Assembly: GCF_015277875.1 (NCBI RefSeq)
Contig: NZ_CP063814.1
Coordinates: 310,001 to 374,000, forward strand
Direction: 5' to 3'
Length of the DNA stretch: 64,000 nucleotides
Source: Microbacterium luteum
GTDB lineage: Bacteria > Actinomycetota > Actinomycetes > Actinomycetales > Microbacteriaceae
Both the position numbers and the translations under genes were made by a program. Below, piece after piece: positions 35,491 to 45,000 of the stretch. How positions within the stretch are numbered: the stretch's first letter is position 1; the number at the start of each line of letters is the position of its first letter. Under the pieces are notes generated by a model that worked only from the letters and a program-made list of their open reading frames with translations, was not told where the DNA came from and did no database searches.

Positions 35491-36634
35491 GGTCCGGACC
35501 CCGGTCTCCCGCCGACTCGCCCGGACGCGGCCGGTGGAACGCCCACTCCGGAAGGTGTCCGGCGTTCACCATCGTCAGGACGATGCCCGCGAGGCCGTGG
35601 TCCGGTTCGATCGCGAACGCCATCTCAGCGAAGGCCGCCGCGTGCGTGGAGCGCCCCAACGCCCACGACAGCCACGCGCAGGTCGCGAGGGCCCCGGCGC
35701 GGCGCGCTTGCGGAGCCGCCGCGGCTGCCGCGCGCGCCGCATCCAGTGCTCGGGTCAGACGTTCGACATCGGGCATGGGGCCTTCTCCCCACATTCGCCG
35801 GGCGATGTCGGGCGGATACGCCTCGCCGTTCTCCCACCGCGCCTGCGCATCGAGCGCGTCATCACCGTCGAGGAGCGTTCCGCACCACTGAACGAGGGCC
35901 ACGTCGCGCAGCGCGGGGCGCGACAGGCACCACGTCAGCAGTGCGAGGTCGAATTCCGCGGCGGTGTCGGCCTCCGCCTCGACGACCTCCTCGAACAGGG
36001 AGGGGACGTCGTCGAGCGCGTCGATGGCGGCCACCGCCTGCGGATCGATGCGCTCCTTCGTCGGGGTGCCGAGAACGGCGCGGATCGCCGCGTCCAGCTG
36101 CGTCAGGGCGCGCGCCACGCGCTCCTTGGTGGCGAGATCGGGTGCGGGGAGTGTCGCGCCGGATGCCTGATCTCCGGTCGGCGCGGGAAGCTCGGGCATC
36201 GCCTCCGCGCCCCGCTCGATCTCATCCAGATCCCAGCCGCCGTCGGGAGACTCCGGGTCCAGCGTGGAGCCCCATCCGTCCGCGGCGACGCACAGGGCGT
36301 CGCTCACCCGGAGCCCGGCCGCGTCGGCCCGCACGGCGAGCGCCTCGAGCAGCGCGCGGTGCGGCATCCCATCGCGATAGCTCGCGGCGGTGTAGACGAT
36401 CGCCGCGAACCCGTCGACCTCGGGCAGGCGGCAGATCATCCCGAGGAACGTCGCCGCGCAGCGGTCGACCTCGTCGGCATCAGCGCCGACGGGGAGGTCC
36501 ACGCGCATGACGCCGGTGGTGCGGGTGCCCACGAACGGCACGAGGACGAGGCTCTCGGTGGGCTGATATCCGGCCAGCCGAGGGACGAGGGCGAGGAACT
36601 GCGCCGCGTTGGCGGCCTTCACGATCGAGGTCAT
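35483..36634 (-). CDS. DUF4192 protein
   Basis: 383 residues, soluble. The start (TSIVKAANAAQFLALVPRLAGYQPTESLVLVPF) is the DUF4192 signature; C-terminal TPR-like stretch (LATCAWLSWALGRSTHAAAFAEMAFAIEPDH). The family is widespread in actinobacteria without a known role. Single gene, ATG 36634. Confidence 0.9.
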
Positions 36635-36760
36635 GGATCCACCGTCATCGCGCGATCGCGGCCGTGGGGACGAGATCGGCGCGATGGGGGAACTCGACGT
36701 TGTCCACAGGCTCGTCGGGGGCAGGACGCCGGCTCCCAGCGAACCCCGCGACAGGGCGCG

Positions 36761-36766
36761 TATCCT
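36761..36766 (+). promoter_or_regulatory. -10 box (TATCCT) for a leaderless small membrane protein
   Basis: Ends 6 nt before GTG 36773. Confidence 0.5.
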
Positions 36767-36772
36767 GGAGGG

Positions 36773-36967
36773 GTGGATGACTTCTGGCTCGCGGCCGCAT
36801 GGGCGATCCTGCCCACCCTCGTCGTCAGCCTCCTGTTCTTCTGGGTCATCCGCAGCATGATCCGCGCCGACCGCAACGAGCGCCGCGCCTACGCGCGACT
36901 CGAGGCGAAGGAGCGTGCCCGTCGCGGGCTGCCGCCGGCACCCGAGGCTCCCGCGTCCGGGAACTGA
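36773..36967 (+). CDS. Small single-pass membrane protein
   Basis: 64 residues: one helix (AAAWAILPTLVVSLLFFWVI, about 7-26), then a basic helix RADRNERRAYARLEAKERARR and a Pro-rich end. GTG start set by the -10 box. Similar short proteins are common in actinobacteria; no function assigned. Confidence 0.7.
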   Translation: MDDFWLAAAWAILPTLVVSLLFFWVIRSMIRADRNERRAYARLEAKERARRGLPPAPEAPASGN

Positions 36968-37038
36968 CACCGCGTCCCGATAGCCTGGACGCAACGCGCC
37001 CGTCGATCGCGATGCGGGCCAGTCAGGGGGACACCACC

Positions 37039-38520
37039 GTGGCCGAGGATGCCGTCACCTTCGTGTTCACCCCGCCCAGCTGGTGGGTCGTGACGCTCTT
37101 CGTCGTGGACCTCATCATCCGCATCACCGCGATCATCGTCATTCCGCGCAATCGGCGTCCGACCTCGGCCCTCGCCTGGTTGCTGGCGATCTACTTCATC
37201 CCGTTCGTCGGGGTGCTGCTCTTCCTCGTGATCGGCAATCCCCGCCTCCCCCGCAAGCGACGCAAGATGCAGGACGACATCAACGCGTACATCCGGGAAT
37301 CCAGCGAGGCGCTCGACTTCGGGAGTCTGCGTCCGAATGCGCCGGACTGGTTCACCTCGCTGGTCACCCTCAACCGCAACCTCGGGGCGATGCCGCTGTC
37401 GGGGGACAACGACGCGCACCTGATCTCGGACTATCAGGCCAGCCTGGATGCGATGGCCGACGCCGTTCGCGGGGCGCAGCGCTACGTGCACGTCGAGTTC
37501 TACATCCTGCAGTCCGACGACGCGACGGACAACCTGTTCCGCGCGCTCGAAGAGGCGTGCGCGCGCGGCATCACCGTGCGCGTGCTCCTGGACCACTGGG
37601 CCAACCGCGGCAAGCCGTTCTACAAGAAGACGCTGAAGCGTCTGCGCGACATGGGCGCCGACTGGCAGCTGATGCTCCCGGTCCAGCCGCTGAAGGGCAA
37701 GTATCAGCGACCCGATCTGCGGAACCACCGCAAGCTCCTGGTCGTCGACGGTCTCGTGGCGTTCATGGGTTCGCAGAACGTGACCGATTCGACCTACAAC
37801 CTGAAGAAGAACATCCGACGCGGCCTGCACTGGGTCGACCTGATGGTGCGCCTGGAAGGTCCCGTCGTCGCGTCGATCAACGCGGTGTTCCTCAGCGACT
37901 GGTACGCCGAGACGCAGGAGGTGCTCTACACCGAGACCGACCTCGACGAGCTGAAGGCCGGTCCCGGCGACCTCGACTGCCAGATCGTGCCCTCCGGTCC
38001 CGGCTTCCGTTTCGAGAACAACCTGCGCCTGTTCGCCGCCCTCATGTACGCCGCCCAGCGCAAGCTCATCATCGTGAGCCCCTACTTCGTTCCCGACGAG
38101 GCGATGCTCCTGGCCATCACGAGCGCGTGCCACCGCGGCGTCGAGGTGCAGCTGTTCGTCTCCGAGGAGGGCGACCAGGCGATGGTCTACCACGCGCAGC
38201 GCAGCTACTACGAAGTGCTGCTGAAGGCGGGGGTGAAGATCTGGATGTACCGCAAGCCGTTCATCCTGCACTCGAAGTCGATGACGGTCGACGACGAGGT
38301 CGCCGTGATCGGGTCGAGCAACATGGACATGCGCTCGTTCGGTCTGAACATGGAGATCTCGATGCTGGTGCGCGGTGAGGAGTTCATCACCGAGATGCGC
38401 GAGGTCGAGGCCGAGTACCGTTCGCTCAGCCGGGAGCTCACCCGCGACGAGTGGGAGAAGCAGCCGCTGCGCTCCACCGTCCTGGACAACCTCGCGCGCC
38501 TCACCTCGGCGCTGCAGTGA
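37039..38520 (+). CDS. cls: Cardiolipin synthase (phospholipase D family)
   Basis: 493 residues. Two N-terminal helices (WWVVTLFVVDLIIRITAIIV, ALAWLLAIYFIPFVGVLLFL) and two HKD motifs: NHRKLLVVDGLVAFMGSQN and LHSKSMTVDDEVAVIGSSN. Makes cardiolipin at the membrane from phosphatidylglycerol, or phosphatidylglycerol plus CDP-diacylglycerol. GTG 37039 follows GGGGG by 8 nt; an in-frame ATG at 37012 is possible. A TAGCCT box at 36981 is a likely promoter. Confidence 0.93.
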   Translation: MAEDAVTFVFTPPSWWVVTLFVVDLIIRITAIIVIPRNRRPTSALAWLLAIYFIPFVGVLLFLVIGNPRLPRKRRKMQDDINAYIRESSEALDFGSLRPNAPDWFTSLVTLNRNLGAMPLSGDNDAHLISDYQASLDAMADAVRGAQRYVHVEFYILQSDDATDNLFRALEEACARGITVRVLLDHWANRGKPFYKKTLKRLRDMGADWQLMLPVQPLKGKYQRPDLRNHRKLLVVDGLVAFMGSQNVTDSTYNLKKNIRRGLHWVDLMVRLEGPVVASINAVFLSDWYAETQEVLYTETDLDELKAGPGDLDCQIVPSGPGFRFENNLRLFAALMYAAQRKLIIVSPYFVPDEAMLLAITSACHRGVEVQLFVSEEGDQAMVYHAQRSYYEVLLKAGVKIWMYRKPFILHSKSMTVDDEVAVIGSSNMDMRSFGLNMEISMLVRGEEFITEMREVEAEYRSLSRELTRDEWEKQPLRSTVLDNLARLTSALQ

Positions 38521-38597
38521 CGCCACGGGCAGATTTCGTTATTCCGCTGTGACCAGACGTGTCGCGATCGTTCGGGGACACGGAGCAAGATGACCTC

Positions 38598-39329
38598 ATG
38601 CTCCGTGCTCGCCTTGCCGTCGCCGGCATCGCGCTGACCGTCTCGTCGGTCCTCATCGCCGGGTGCGGCGGCGCAGCGGCGCCGGCGGTGACCCCGGTGC
38701 CCGTGCCCTCGACCGACGACGCGGAGAGCCTCGACGCCGAGATCGACGCCGCGTGGCTCGACGACGGCAGCGCCGTCGGCATCCTCACCTTCGGCAGCTC
38801 CACGTGCCTTCCCACGGCGGGCGACCCGTCGTACGACGACGGAGTGGTGACCGTCGAGCTCACCGATCCCCACGGGGTCGTCTGCACGCGGGACCTCGTG
38901 GCGCGCGCCACCTACGTGTCGCTCCCGGAGGGGGTCGACCCGGCCGATGACCTCGAGGTGGTCGTGACCGGTTCGTACCGCGGGCAGACCGAGATCGCCG
39001 GCGATGCCACACTCGACGGCAAGGGCGGCGGGCTCGACGAGGCCGCTCCCAGCGCCGGCTGGGCCACCGCGGAGATCTTCCTGCTGCTGACGTGGGGTTC
39101 ATCCACCTGCCCGCCGCTCATCTCGGGAGCCGTCGCGACGACCCCCACCGAGGTGACCGTCACGATCGATCCGCTCCCCGCCGACCAGGTCTGCACGGCC
39201 GACTTCGGTCCGCGGGTTTCGGTGATCGCCGTGGAGGGTCTGGATGACGACGCCGACGAGCGCGTCGAGGCAGTGCTCGCCGGCGACGAGTACGACGCGG
39301 TGCGCATCCCCATCGCCGGCTCCCGCTGA
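38598..39329 (+). CDS. Lipoprotein with duplicated domain
   Basis: 243 residues. Signal peptide and lipobox VLIAGC (lipidated Cys at residue 23). The mature part has two similar halves: VGILTFGSSTCLPTAG...GVVCTRDLVARATYV (about 60-110) and IFLLLTWGSSTCPPLISG...QVCTADFGPRVSVI (about 157-205), each with a GSSTC-x-P motif and a second Cys, so two disulfides are likely. Unknown function, anchored on the outer face of the membrane. Confidence 0.78.
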   Translation: MLRARLAVAGIALTVSSVLIAGCGGAAAPAVTPVPVPSTDDAESLDAEIDAAWLDDGSAVGILTFGSSTCLPTAGDPSYDDGVVTVELTDPHGVVCTRDLVARATYVSLPEGVDPADDLEVVVTGSYRGQTEIAGDATLDGKGGGLDEAAPSAGWATAEIFLLLTWGSSTCPPLISGAVATTPTEVTVTIDPLPADQVCTADFGPRVSVIAVEGLDDDADERVEAVLAGDEYDAVRIPIAGSR

Positions 39330-39336
39330 CCCCGGT

Positions 39337-39400
39337 CCGCGGCCGTCCCCACCGGCGGTGACCCGCATCCGCGGCCGTCCCCACCGGCGGTGACCCGCAT
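39337..39400. repeat. 32-bp direct tandem repeat (two copies)
   Basis: CCGCGGCCGTCCCCACCGGC followed by GGTGACCCGCAT, repeated exactly at 39337-39368 and 39369-39400, right after the lipoprotein stop. Confidence 0.85.
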
Positions 39401-39440
39401 CCGCCTCGCCCCGGCCCGCTCCGGCGGTCGCCCCGTGCCC

Positions 39441-39501
39441 GCTCCGCAGTCACCTTCTGCGAATTACTCGCGGTCACACCCGCACTTTGTGACTGCTGAG
39501 C
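39441..39501. repeat. Palindromic element, copy 1
   Basis: About 61 bp: begins GCTCCGCAGTCAC, ends GTGACTGCTGAGC; the ends are inverted copies. The 410-bp gap 39330-39739 contains the tandem repeat, copies 1 and 2, and no gene. Confidence 0.75.
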
Positions 39502-39513
39502 GGGGGAGCCCCT

Positions 39514-39574
39514 GCTCCGCAGTCGTAACCTGTGGGTCTTCGGGATTGGCACCCGCAGGAAGTGACTGCGGAGC
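39514..39574. repeat. Palindromic element, copy 2
   Basis: 61 bp: GCTCCGCAGTC at one end and GACTGCGGAGC at the other, with inner CTGTGGGT and ACCCGCAG segments also complementary. Confidence 0.8.
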
Positions 39575-39739
39575 TGTGAAGCCGGCCGAGCGGTGAGACC
39601 AGCGGGACGGCCGGCCGGGGCGGCGAGTGGCCGAATCGGCGCCGACCACCCATCGTTCACAGGGCGGTTCGTGGATGCTGCTTCCACAGCTCAGGTGGAT
39701 GCTGACGCTGGCCGCGACGCGAAGTGCCACGCTCGTGGC

Positions 39740-40738
39740 ATGCACCGCTCGCCGCTTCCCGCCGGGCTCGGATCGACCTTCACCGTGGCGCACGCGCGCG
39801 ACATCGGTGTGTCCCCGTCGCGACTGCGTGCCGCCGACCTTCATCGCCCGTACCGCGGACTGCGCACCTCGGTGTCGGTCGGCGCGAAGGACCCCGACGT
39901 CCGCGGGACAGACCTGAGCCCGACCGCGGCCGCCGCTGTTGACGAAATGCAGGCTCGCGCCCTCCTGCTTGCGCGGACGATGCCCGACACCCAGTTCTTC
40001 AGCCACGTCACGGCGGCGGTGCTGTGGGGGTTACCCCTGCCGGGATCCGCGCTGATCGACCCCGAACTGCACCTCCGTGCGCTGGATGTCGGCGTCTTCG
40101 CGCCGCTCCGGCATCCGAGGCATGCGGGTGTCGCCGGGCACCAGGTGAGGGCGTCGTTGGCCCATGTCGTCGTGCATCCGATGTTGAACGTTCGGCTCGC
40201 GTCGCCGGCGAGCACGTGGGCGATGCTCGGGAGTGTGCTGTTCGATGGACATGATCTGGTCGCCGCGGGAGACGCGACCGTGCGGGAGCCGATGTTCGAC
40301 GGCGACCCGCCACCCCTCGCCACTCTCGAACACCTGCGCGCGGCGGTGCAGGCGGGACGCCGCGTCGGAGGACCCGCGCTGCGAGAAGCCCTGGAGCGGG
40401 TGCGCACGCGGTCGGCGTCGCGGATGGAGACGCGGTGCCGCCTGCTCTTGATCGACGCGCACCTTCCCGAGCCGGGGCTGAACGTGGACGTCTTCGATCC
40501 TCTGGGACTCTTCGTGGCCTGCGTCGACCTGGCGTACCCGACGCTCAAGATCGCCATCGAGTACGAGGGGGAGCATCATCTGCGCGACCCGGAGCAGTGG
40601 GCGCGCGACATCCGGCGGCACGAGCGTCTGGCCGAGCTCGGGTGGGTCGTCATCCGGGTCACGAAGCGCGACGTCTTCGCGGAGCCGCGTGCGTTCGTCG
40701 AGCGCGTGCGGCGCGCCATCCGTTCGCGCACCATCTGA
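39740..40738 (+). CDS. DUF559/Vsr-like nuclease-fold protein with AbiEi-like N-terminus
   Basis: 332 residues. The N-terminus (FTVAHARDIGVSPSRLRAADLHRPYRGLRT) resembles the winged-helix start of AbiEi-type antitoxin-like proteins. The C-terminus (VDLAYPTLKIAIEYEGEHHLRDPEQWARDIRRHERLAELGWVVIRV) has the D...E-x-G/E...H pattern of DUF559, a Vsr-like endonuclease fold. Such proteins are numerous in actinobacterial genomes, usually without a proven partner. No toxin gene is next to it. It is bracketed by two palindromic elements on each side. Confidence 0.78.
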   Translation: MHRSPLPAGLGSTFTVAHARDIGVSPSRLRAADLHRPYRGLRTSVSVGAKDPDVRGTDLSPTAAAAVDEMQARALLLARTMPDTQFFSHVTAAVLWGLPLPGSALIDPELHLRALDVGVFAPLRHPRHAGVAGHQVRASLAHVVVHPMLNVRLASPASTWAMLGSVLFDGHDLVAAGDATVREPMFDGDPPPLATLEHLRAAVQAGRRVGGPALREALERVRTRSASRMETRCRLLLIDAHLPEPGLNVDVFDPLGLFVACVDLAYPTLKIAIEYEGEHHLRDPEQWARDIRRHERLAELGWVVIRVTKRDVFAEPRAFVERVRRAIRSRTI

Positions 40739-40745
40739 CCCGTCC

Positions 40746-40806
40746 GCTCCGCAGTCACAATCTGCGGGTCCTGACGCCGCAGACCCGCACTTCGCGACTG
40801 CGGAGC
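40746..40806. repeat. Palindromic element, copy 3
   Basis: 61 bp: GCTCCGCAGTCACAATCTGC at the left, CGACTGCGGAGC at the right; inner GCGGGT and ACCCGC pair. Confidence 0.8.
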
Positions 40807-40819
40807 GAATCCGGGCGCT

Positions 40820-40880
40820 GCTCGGCAGTCAGGAGTTGCGGGTCGCGCGGCGGCAGGCCCGCAGATTGTGACTGCGGAGC
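40820..40880. repeat. Palindromic element, copy 4
   Basis: 61 bp: GCTCGGCAGTCAGG at the left, TGTGACTGCGGAGC at the right; inner TTGCGGGT pairs imperfectly with GCCCGCAG. The 320-bp gap 40739-41058 holds copies 3 and 4, a 29-bp tandem repeat and the clpC leader. Confidence 0.75.
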
Positions 40881-40883
40881 GAT

Positions 40884-40941
40884 GGAGTGCGGAGGGGCGA
40901 GGCGTCGCGCGCGGAGTGCGGAGGGGCGAGGCGTGGCGCGC
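40884..40941. repeat. 29-bp tandem repeat (two copies)
   Basis: GGAGTGCGGAGGGGCGAGGC plus nine bases, at 40884 and 40913, with one mismatch, just downstream of palindromic copy 4. Confidence 0.75.
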
Positions 40942-41058
40942 GGGACGGGCACCGGATATGCCCCTGGCGAACAGCGGCCCGTGGCATCCCCCCGCTGGCT
41001 AACCTCGATGTATCGCGCAGCAGTGCGACCTGCACCCCAAGCGCCGAGGGAGTGAACG

Positions 41059-43584
41059 ATGTTCGAGAGATTCACCGACCGTGCCCGTCGCGTGGTTGTG
41101 CTCGCCCAAGAAGAGGCGAAGATGCTCAACCACAACTACATCGGCACCGAGCACATCCTGCTCGGTCTGATCCACGAGGGGGAGGGCGTCGCCGCGAAGG
41201 CGCTCGAGTCCCTGGGCATCTCGCTCGACGCCGTGCGCGAGCAGGTGCAGGACATCATCGGCCAGGGGCAGCAGCAGCCCACCGGCCACATCCCCTTCAC
41301 GCCGCGCGCGAAGAAGGTGCTCGAGCTGAGCCTGCGCGAGGCGCTCCAGCTCGGCCACAACTACATCGGCACCGAGCACATCCTGCTCGGACTCATCCGC
41401 GAGGGCGAGGGCGTCGCCGCACAGGTGCTCGTCAAGCTCGGCGCCGACCTGAACAAGGTGCGCCAGCAGGTCATCCAGCTCCTCAGCGGATACCAGGGCA
41501 AGGAGCCCGCCGGCGTCGCCGCCGGCAGCGGCGAGCAGGCGCAGTCCGGTGCTCAAGGCGGCTCGCAGGTGCTCGACCAGTTCGGTCGCAACCTCACGCA
41601 GGCCGCGCGCGACAACAAGCTCGACCCGGTGATCGGGCGCGAGAAGGAGATCGAGCGGGTCATGCAGATCCTCTCGCGCCGCTCGAAGAACAACCCCGTC
41701 CTCATCGGCGAGCCCGGTGTGGGAAAGACCGCCGTCGTCGAGGGCCTCGCCCAGGCGATCGTGAAGGGGGATGTGCCCGAGACGCTGAAGGACAAGCAGG
41801 TCTACTCGCTCGACCTCGGCTCGCTCATCGCCGGATCGCGGTACCGCGGTGACTTCGAGGAGCGCCTGAAGAAGGTCACGAAGGAGATCCGCACCCGCGG
41901 CGACATCATCGTCTTCATCGACGAGATCCACACCCTCGTCGGTGCCGGAGCCGCCGAGGGTGCGATCGACGCCGCGAGCATCCTGAAGCCGCTCCTCGCC
42001 CGTGGCGAGCTGCAGACGATCGGTGCGACCACGCTCGACGAGTACCGCAAGCACTTCGAGAAGGATGCCGCCCTCGAGCGTCGCTTCCAGCCCATCCAGG
42101 TGAACGAGCCGGCTCTGCCGCACGCCATCAACATCCTGAAGGGGCTGCGCGACCGCTACGAGGCCCACCACAAGGTGCAGATCACGGACGGCGCGATCGT
42201 CGCCGCCGCGAACCTCGCCGACCGGTACATCGCCGACCGCTTCCTGCCCGACAAGGCCATCGACCTGATCGACGAGGCGGGAGCACGCCTGCGCCTGTCG
42301 ATCCTGTCGAGCCCGCCGGAGCTGCGCGAGTTCGACGAGAAGATCGCGAAGGTCCGCGAAGACAAGGAGACCGCCAGCGAGGAGCAGGACTTCGAGAAGG
42401 CCGCGTCGCTGCGCGACGAGGAGAAGTCCCTGCTGGCCGAGCGCCTGCGCCTGGAGAAGCAGTGGCGCTCCGGCGATGTCGCGAGCCACGCGGTCGTCGA
42501 CGAGGGTCTGATCGCCGAGGTGCTCGCGCAGGCGACCGGCATCCCGGTGTTCAAGCTCACCGAGGAGGAGTCCAGCCGCCTGGTCTTCATGGAGAAGGCG
42601 TTGCACCAGCGCGTCATCGGCCAGGAAGAGGCCATCGCCGCGCTGTCGAAGACCATCCGTCGTCAGCGCGCAGGGCTGAAGGACCCGAAGCGGCCCTCGG
42701 GCTCGTTCATCTTCGCCGGTCCCACCGGTGTCGGAAAGACCGAGCTCGCCAAGGCGCTCGCCGAGTTCCTCTTCGACGACGAGGGTGCGCTGATCTCCCT
42801 CGACATGTCGGAGTTCGGTGAGAAGCACACCGTCTCGCGGCTGTTCGGCGCCCCTCCCGGGTTCGTCGGCTTCGAAGAGGGCGGGCAGCTCACCGAGAAG
42901 GTGCGCCGCAAGCCGTTCTCGGTCGTGCTCTTCGATGAGATCGAGAAGGCCCACCCCGACATCTTCAACTCGCTGCTGCAGATTCTCGAAGAAGGTCGCC
43001 TGACCGATGGTCAGGGTCGCATCGTCGACTTCAAGAACACCGTCATCATCATGACCACGAACCTCGGTTCGCAGGCGATCGCCGGCGGCCCGGTCGGCTT
43101 CCAGGTCGAGGGTGACACGTCGACGTCGTACGACCGCATGAAGGGGAAGGTCAACGAGGAGCTGAAGCGCCACTTCAAGCCCGAGTTCCTGAACCGCGTC
43201 GACGACATCATCGTGTTCCCGCAGCTGAACCGCGACGAGCTCATCCAGATCGTCGACCTGTTCACGAAGCGTCTCAGCGAGCGCCTGCTCGACCGCGACA
43301 TGACGATCGAGCTGTCGATGCCGGCGAAGGAGCGTCTCATCGAGGTGGGGTTCGACCCCGCACTCGGTGCCCGCCCGCTGCGCCGTGCGATGCAGCACGA
43401 GATCGAGGATCGCCTGTCGGAGAAGATCCTGCACGGCGAGCTCAACCCCGGTGACCACGTGAAGGTCGATGCCGAGAACGGCGTCTTCCAGTTCGAGCAC
43501 GGTCCGCGCGGTGAGAAGGTCGCCGTCGGTGTCGGCACCGCCGGTGAGATCACCGCGACGCCGGACATCGCCGCCTCCAACTGA
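41059..43584 (+). CDS. clpC: ATP-dependent Clp protease ATP-binding subunit ClpC
   Basis: 841 residues. Two Clp_N repeats ([25 protein letters not shown] and its copy near 85), AAA1 with [15 protein letters not shown], the UVR middle domain ([18 protein letters not shown], about 438) and AAA2 with [15 protein letters not shown]. Unfolds substrates for the ClpP1P2 peptidase and is essential in many actinobacteria. ATG 41059 has GAGGGAG upstream. Strong codon bias is in line with high expression. In Mycobacterium lsr2 lies between lysS and clpC; it is absent here. Confidence 0.97.
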   Translation: MFERFTDRARRVVVLAQEEAKMLNHNYIGTEHILLGLIHEGEGVAAKALESLGISLDAVREQVQDIIGQGQQQPTGHIPFTPRAKKVLELSLREALQLGHNYIGTEHILLGLIREGEGVAAQVLVKLGADLNKVRQQVIQLLSGYQGKEPAGVAAGSGEQAQSGAQGGSQVLDQFGRNLTQAARDNKLDPVIGREKEIERVMQILSRRSKNNPVLIGEPGVGKTAVVEGLAQAIVKGDVPETLKDKQVYSLDLGSLIAGSRYRGDFEERLKKVTKEIRTRGDIIVFIDEIHTLVGAGAAEGAIDAASILKPLLARGELQTIGATTLDEYRKHFEKDAALERRFQPIQVNEPALPHAINILKGLRDRYEAHHKVQITDGAIVAAANLADRYIADRFLPDKAIDLIDEAGARLRLSILSSPPELREFDEKIAKVREDKETASEEQDFEKAASLRDEEKSLLAERLRLEKQWRSGDVASHAVVDEGLIAEVLAQATGIPVFKLTEEESSRLVFMEKALHQRVIGQEEAIAALSKTIRRQRAGLKDPKRPSGSFIFAGPTGVGKTELAKALAEFLFDDEGALISLDMSEFGEKHTVSRLFGAPPGFVGFEEGGQLTEKVRRKPFSVVLFDEIEKAHPDIFNSLLQILEEGRLTDGQGRIVDFKNTVIIMTTNLGSQAIAGGPVGFQVEGDTSTSYDRMKGKVNEELKRHFKPEFLNRVDDIIVFPQLNRDELIQIVDLFTKRLSERLLDRDMTIELSMPAKERLIEVGFDPALGARPLRRAMQHEIEDRLSEKILHGELNPGDHVKVDAENGVFQFEHGPRGEKVAVGVGTAGEITATPDIAASN

Positions 43585-43592
43585 CGACGAAC

Positions 43593-43649
43593 GAGGGCGG
43601 ATGCTCCGCCTCGACCAGAATGTGCGGTCGAGGCGAAGCATCCGCCCTT
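43593..43649 (+). terminator. Long hairpin after clpC
   Basis: 43593-43616 pairs with 43626-43649 almost perfectly over 24 bp (GGGCGGATGCT...CGCCTCGACC). The flanking ACGACGA and TCGTCGT can extend the stem. No T-run, so it may act as a terminator or an mRNA 3' protector. Confidence 0.65.
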
Positions 43650-43672
43650 CGTCGTATGCGGATCGCGCGAAG

Positions 43673-43678
43673 TAAGGT
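43673..43678 (+). promoter_or_regulatory. -10 box (TAAGGT) for leaderless argA-like gene
   Basis: Ends 6 nt before ATG 43685, with only G residues between. Confidence 0.5.
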
Positions 43679-43684
43679 GGGGGG

Positions 43685-44188
43685 ATGGCCGATTACGTCG
43701 TGCGTCCCGCCCGAACCCGTGACGTGCGGCCGATCCAGACCATGCTCGAGCCGTACGTCCAGAAGCGGATTCTGCTCGGGAAAGACCTCGTGGTGCTCTA
43801 CGAGGCGGTGCAGCAGTTCTTCGTGGCAGAGGACGCGCACGGCAACCTGATCGGATGCGGTGCCCTCCACGTCATGTGGGAGGAGCTCGGCGAGGTGCGC
43901 ACCCTCATCGTCTCGGATGAGTGGCTGCACAAGGGGGTCGGCACGGCGATCGTCGACGCTCTCGAGACGCAGGCGCGTGAGCTCGGTCTCACCCGCCTGT
44001 TCTGCCTCACGTTCGAGGTGGAGTTCTTCTCCCGTCGAGGGTTCGACGTGATCGGCGAACAGGTAGTCGACCCCGATGTCTACTCGCAGCTGATCCGGAG
44101 CCCCGACGAGGGAGTCGCCGAGTTCCTCGATCTCGCCCACGTGAAGCCCAATACGCTCGGCAACACCCGGATGCTCAAGCACCTCTGA
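43685..44188 (+). CDS. argA: Amino-acid N-acetyltransferase (ArgA-like GNAT)
   Basis: 167 residues. GNAT fold with VVRPARTRDVRPIQTMLEPYV, the acetyl-CoA loop DEWLHKGVGTAIVDALE (about 78-94) and FFSRRGFDVIGEQVVDPDVY. This is the short actinobacterial N-acetylglutamate synthase type that starts arginine synthesis, lacking the kinase-like domain of classical ArgA. Other arginine genes are not nearby. Confidence 0.85.
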   Translation: MADYVVRPARTRDVRPIQTMLEPYVQKRILLGKDLVVLYEAVQQFFVAEDAHGNLIGCGALHVMWEELGEVRTLIVSDEWLHKGVGTAIVDALETQARELGLTRLFCLTFEVEFFSRRGFDVIGEQVVDPDVYSQLIRSPDEGVAEFLDLAHVKPNTLGNTRMLKHL

Positions 44189-44236
44189 CGGCAAACCCCT
44201 TGGGCGCGCCCACAGGGCTCGCACGGCGTGCGTGCG

Positions 44237-44242
44237 TACCCT
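44237..44242 (+). promoter_or_regulatory. -10 box (TACCCT) for a leaderless gene
   Basis: Ends 7 nt before ATG 44250. Confidence 0.5.
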
Positions 44243-44249
44243 GGAGAGC

Positions 44250-44930
44250 ATGAGCGGCGACACCCCGCGCAGGCGGCGACACTCACCGGCGGTCTATCGT
44301 CGCCGGCGGCTGGCCGTGCTGCTGCTCGCGCTGCTCATCGTCGCCGGCCTGGTGTGGCTGTTCGTGGCACAGCCGTGGCAGGCGTGGGCGGCATCCGAGG
44401 AGGCGCCGGCGCCGACACCGGCCGCTTCGTCCGCGACGCCGACGTCGACACCTGATCCGACGACGACCGTGACCACGCCGGCCGCGGAGACCCCGGAGCC
44501 GGAGGAGTCCGAGACGCCGACCGCCACGCCGTGCGTCGCGCGCGACCTGACCGTCGAGGCCGTCACCGACAAGTCCGAGTACGCTGCGGGGGAGAATCCG
44601 CTGCTGTCGATCCGGCTGACGAACAACGGCGCCGACTGCACGCTCAACGTCGGGACCGCTGCGCAGGCCTTCACCGTCACGAGCGGATCCGACACGTGGT
44701 GGCGGTCGACCGACTGCCAGAGCGAGCCGAGCGACATGCTGGTGCTGCTGGAGGCGGGGCAGACGGTGGAGAGCTCCACCCCGGTGGAGTGGGACCGCAC
44801 GCGGTCGTCGGTGGACACCTGCTCGGATGCCGGACGACCCGGTGCGCCCGGCGGCGGCGCGTCGTACTACCTCGACGTCGAGATCGGCGGCATCGGCTCG
44901 ACGGAACCCGCGTACTTCCTCCTGTACTGA
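44250..44930 (+). CDS. Single-pass exported/anchored protein of unknown function
   Basis: 226 residues. A short basic cytoplasmic tail, one membrane helix (LAVLLLALLIVAGLVWLFVA, about 22-41), a Thr/Pro/Glu-rich linker (about 52-95), then a domain of ~125 residues with four cysteines (TPCVARDL, ADCTLNV, TDCQSEP, DTCSDAG), probably immunoglobulin-like and disulfide bonded. No enzymatic motif. Confidence 0.72.
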   Translation: MSGDTPRRRRHSPAVYRRRRLAVLLLALLIVAGLVWLFVAQPWQAWAASEEAPAPTPAASSATPTSTPDPTTTVTTPAAETPEPEESETPTATPCVARDLTVEAVTDKSEYAAGENPLLSIRLTNNGADCTLNVGTAAQAFTVTSGSDTWWRSTDCQSEPSDMLVLLEAGQTVESSTPVEWDRTRSSVDTCSDAGRPGAPGGGASYYLDVEIGGIGSTEPAYFLLY

Positions 44931-45000
44931 GGAAGAAACTGGCGGCCGATATATCAGCGTGTCCCCCGAAAAGGGGACAGATACACTACCGCGCGCGGGC

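Noticed and set aside
39740..40738. A toxin-antitoxin pair at the AbiEi/DUF559-like gene
   Set aside because: No toxin-like gene adjoins it; both flanks are repeats, and the C-terminal nuclease-like domain makes it a stand-alone protein.
39337..40941. CRISPR array from the repeated units around the DUF559 gene
   Set aside because: Units are palindromic, only two per side, with no regular unique spacers and no cas genes.
40999..43641. Very long open frames antisense to clpC, ftsH, lysS and cls
   Set aside because: High-GC codon bias leaves antisense frames open; the sense genes have complete, well-conserved motifs and the antisense products are low-complexity His/Asp/Arg/Leu-rich.
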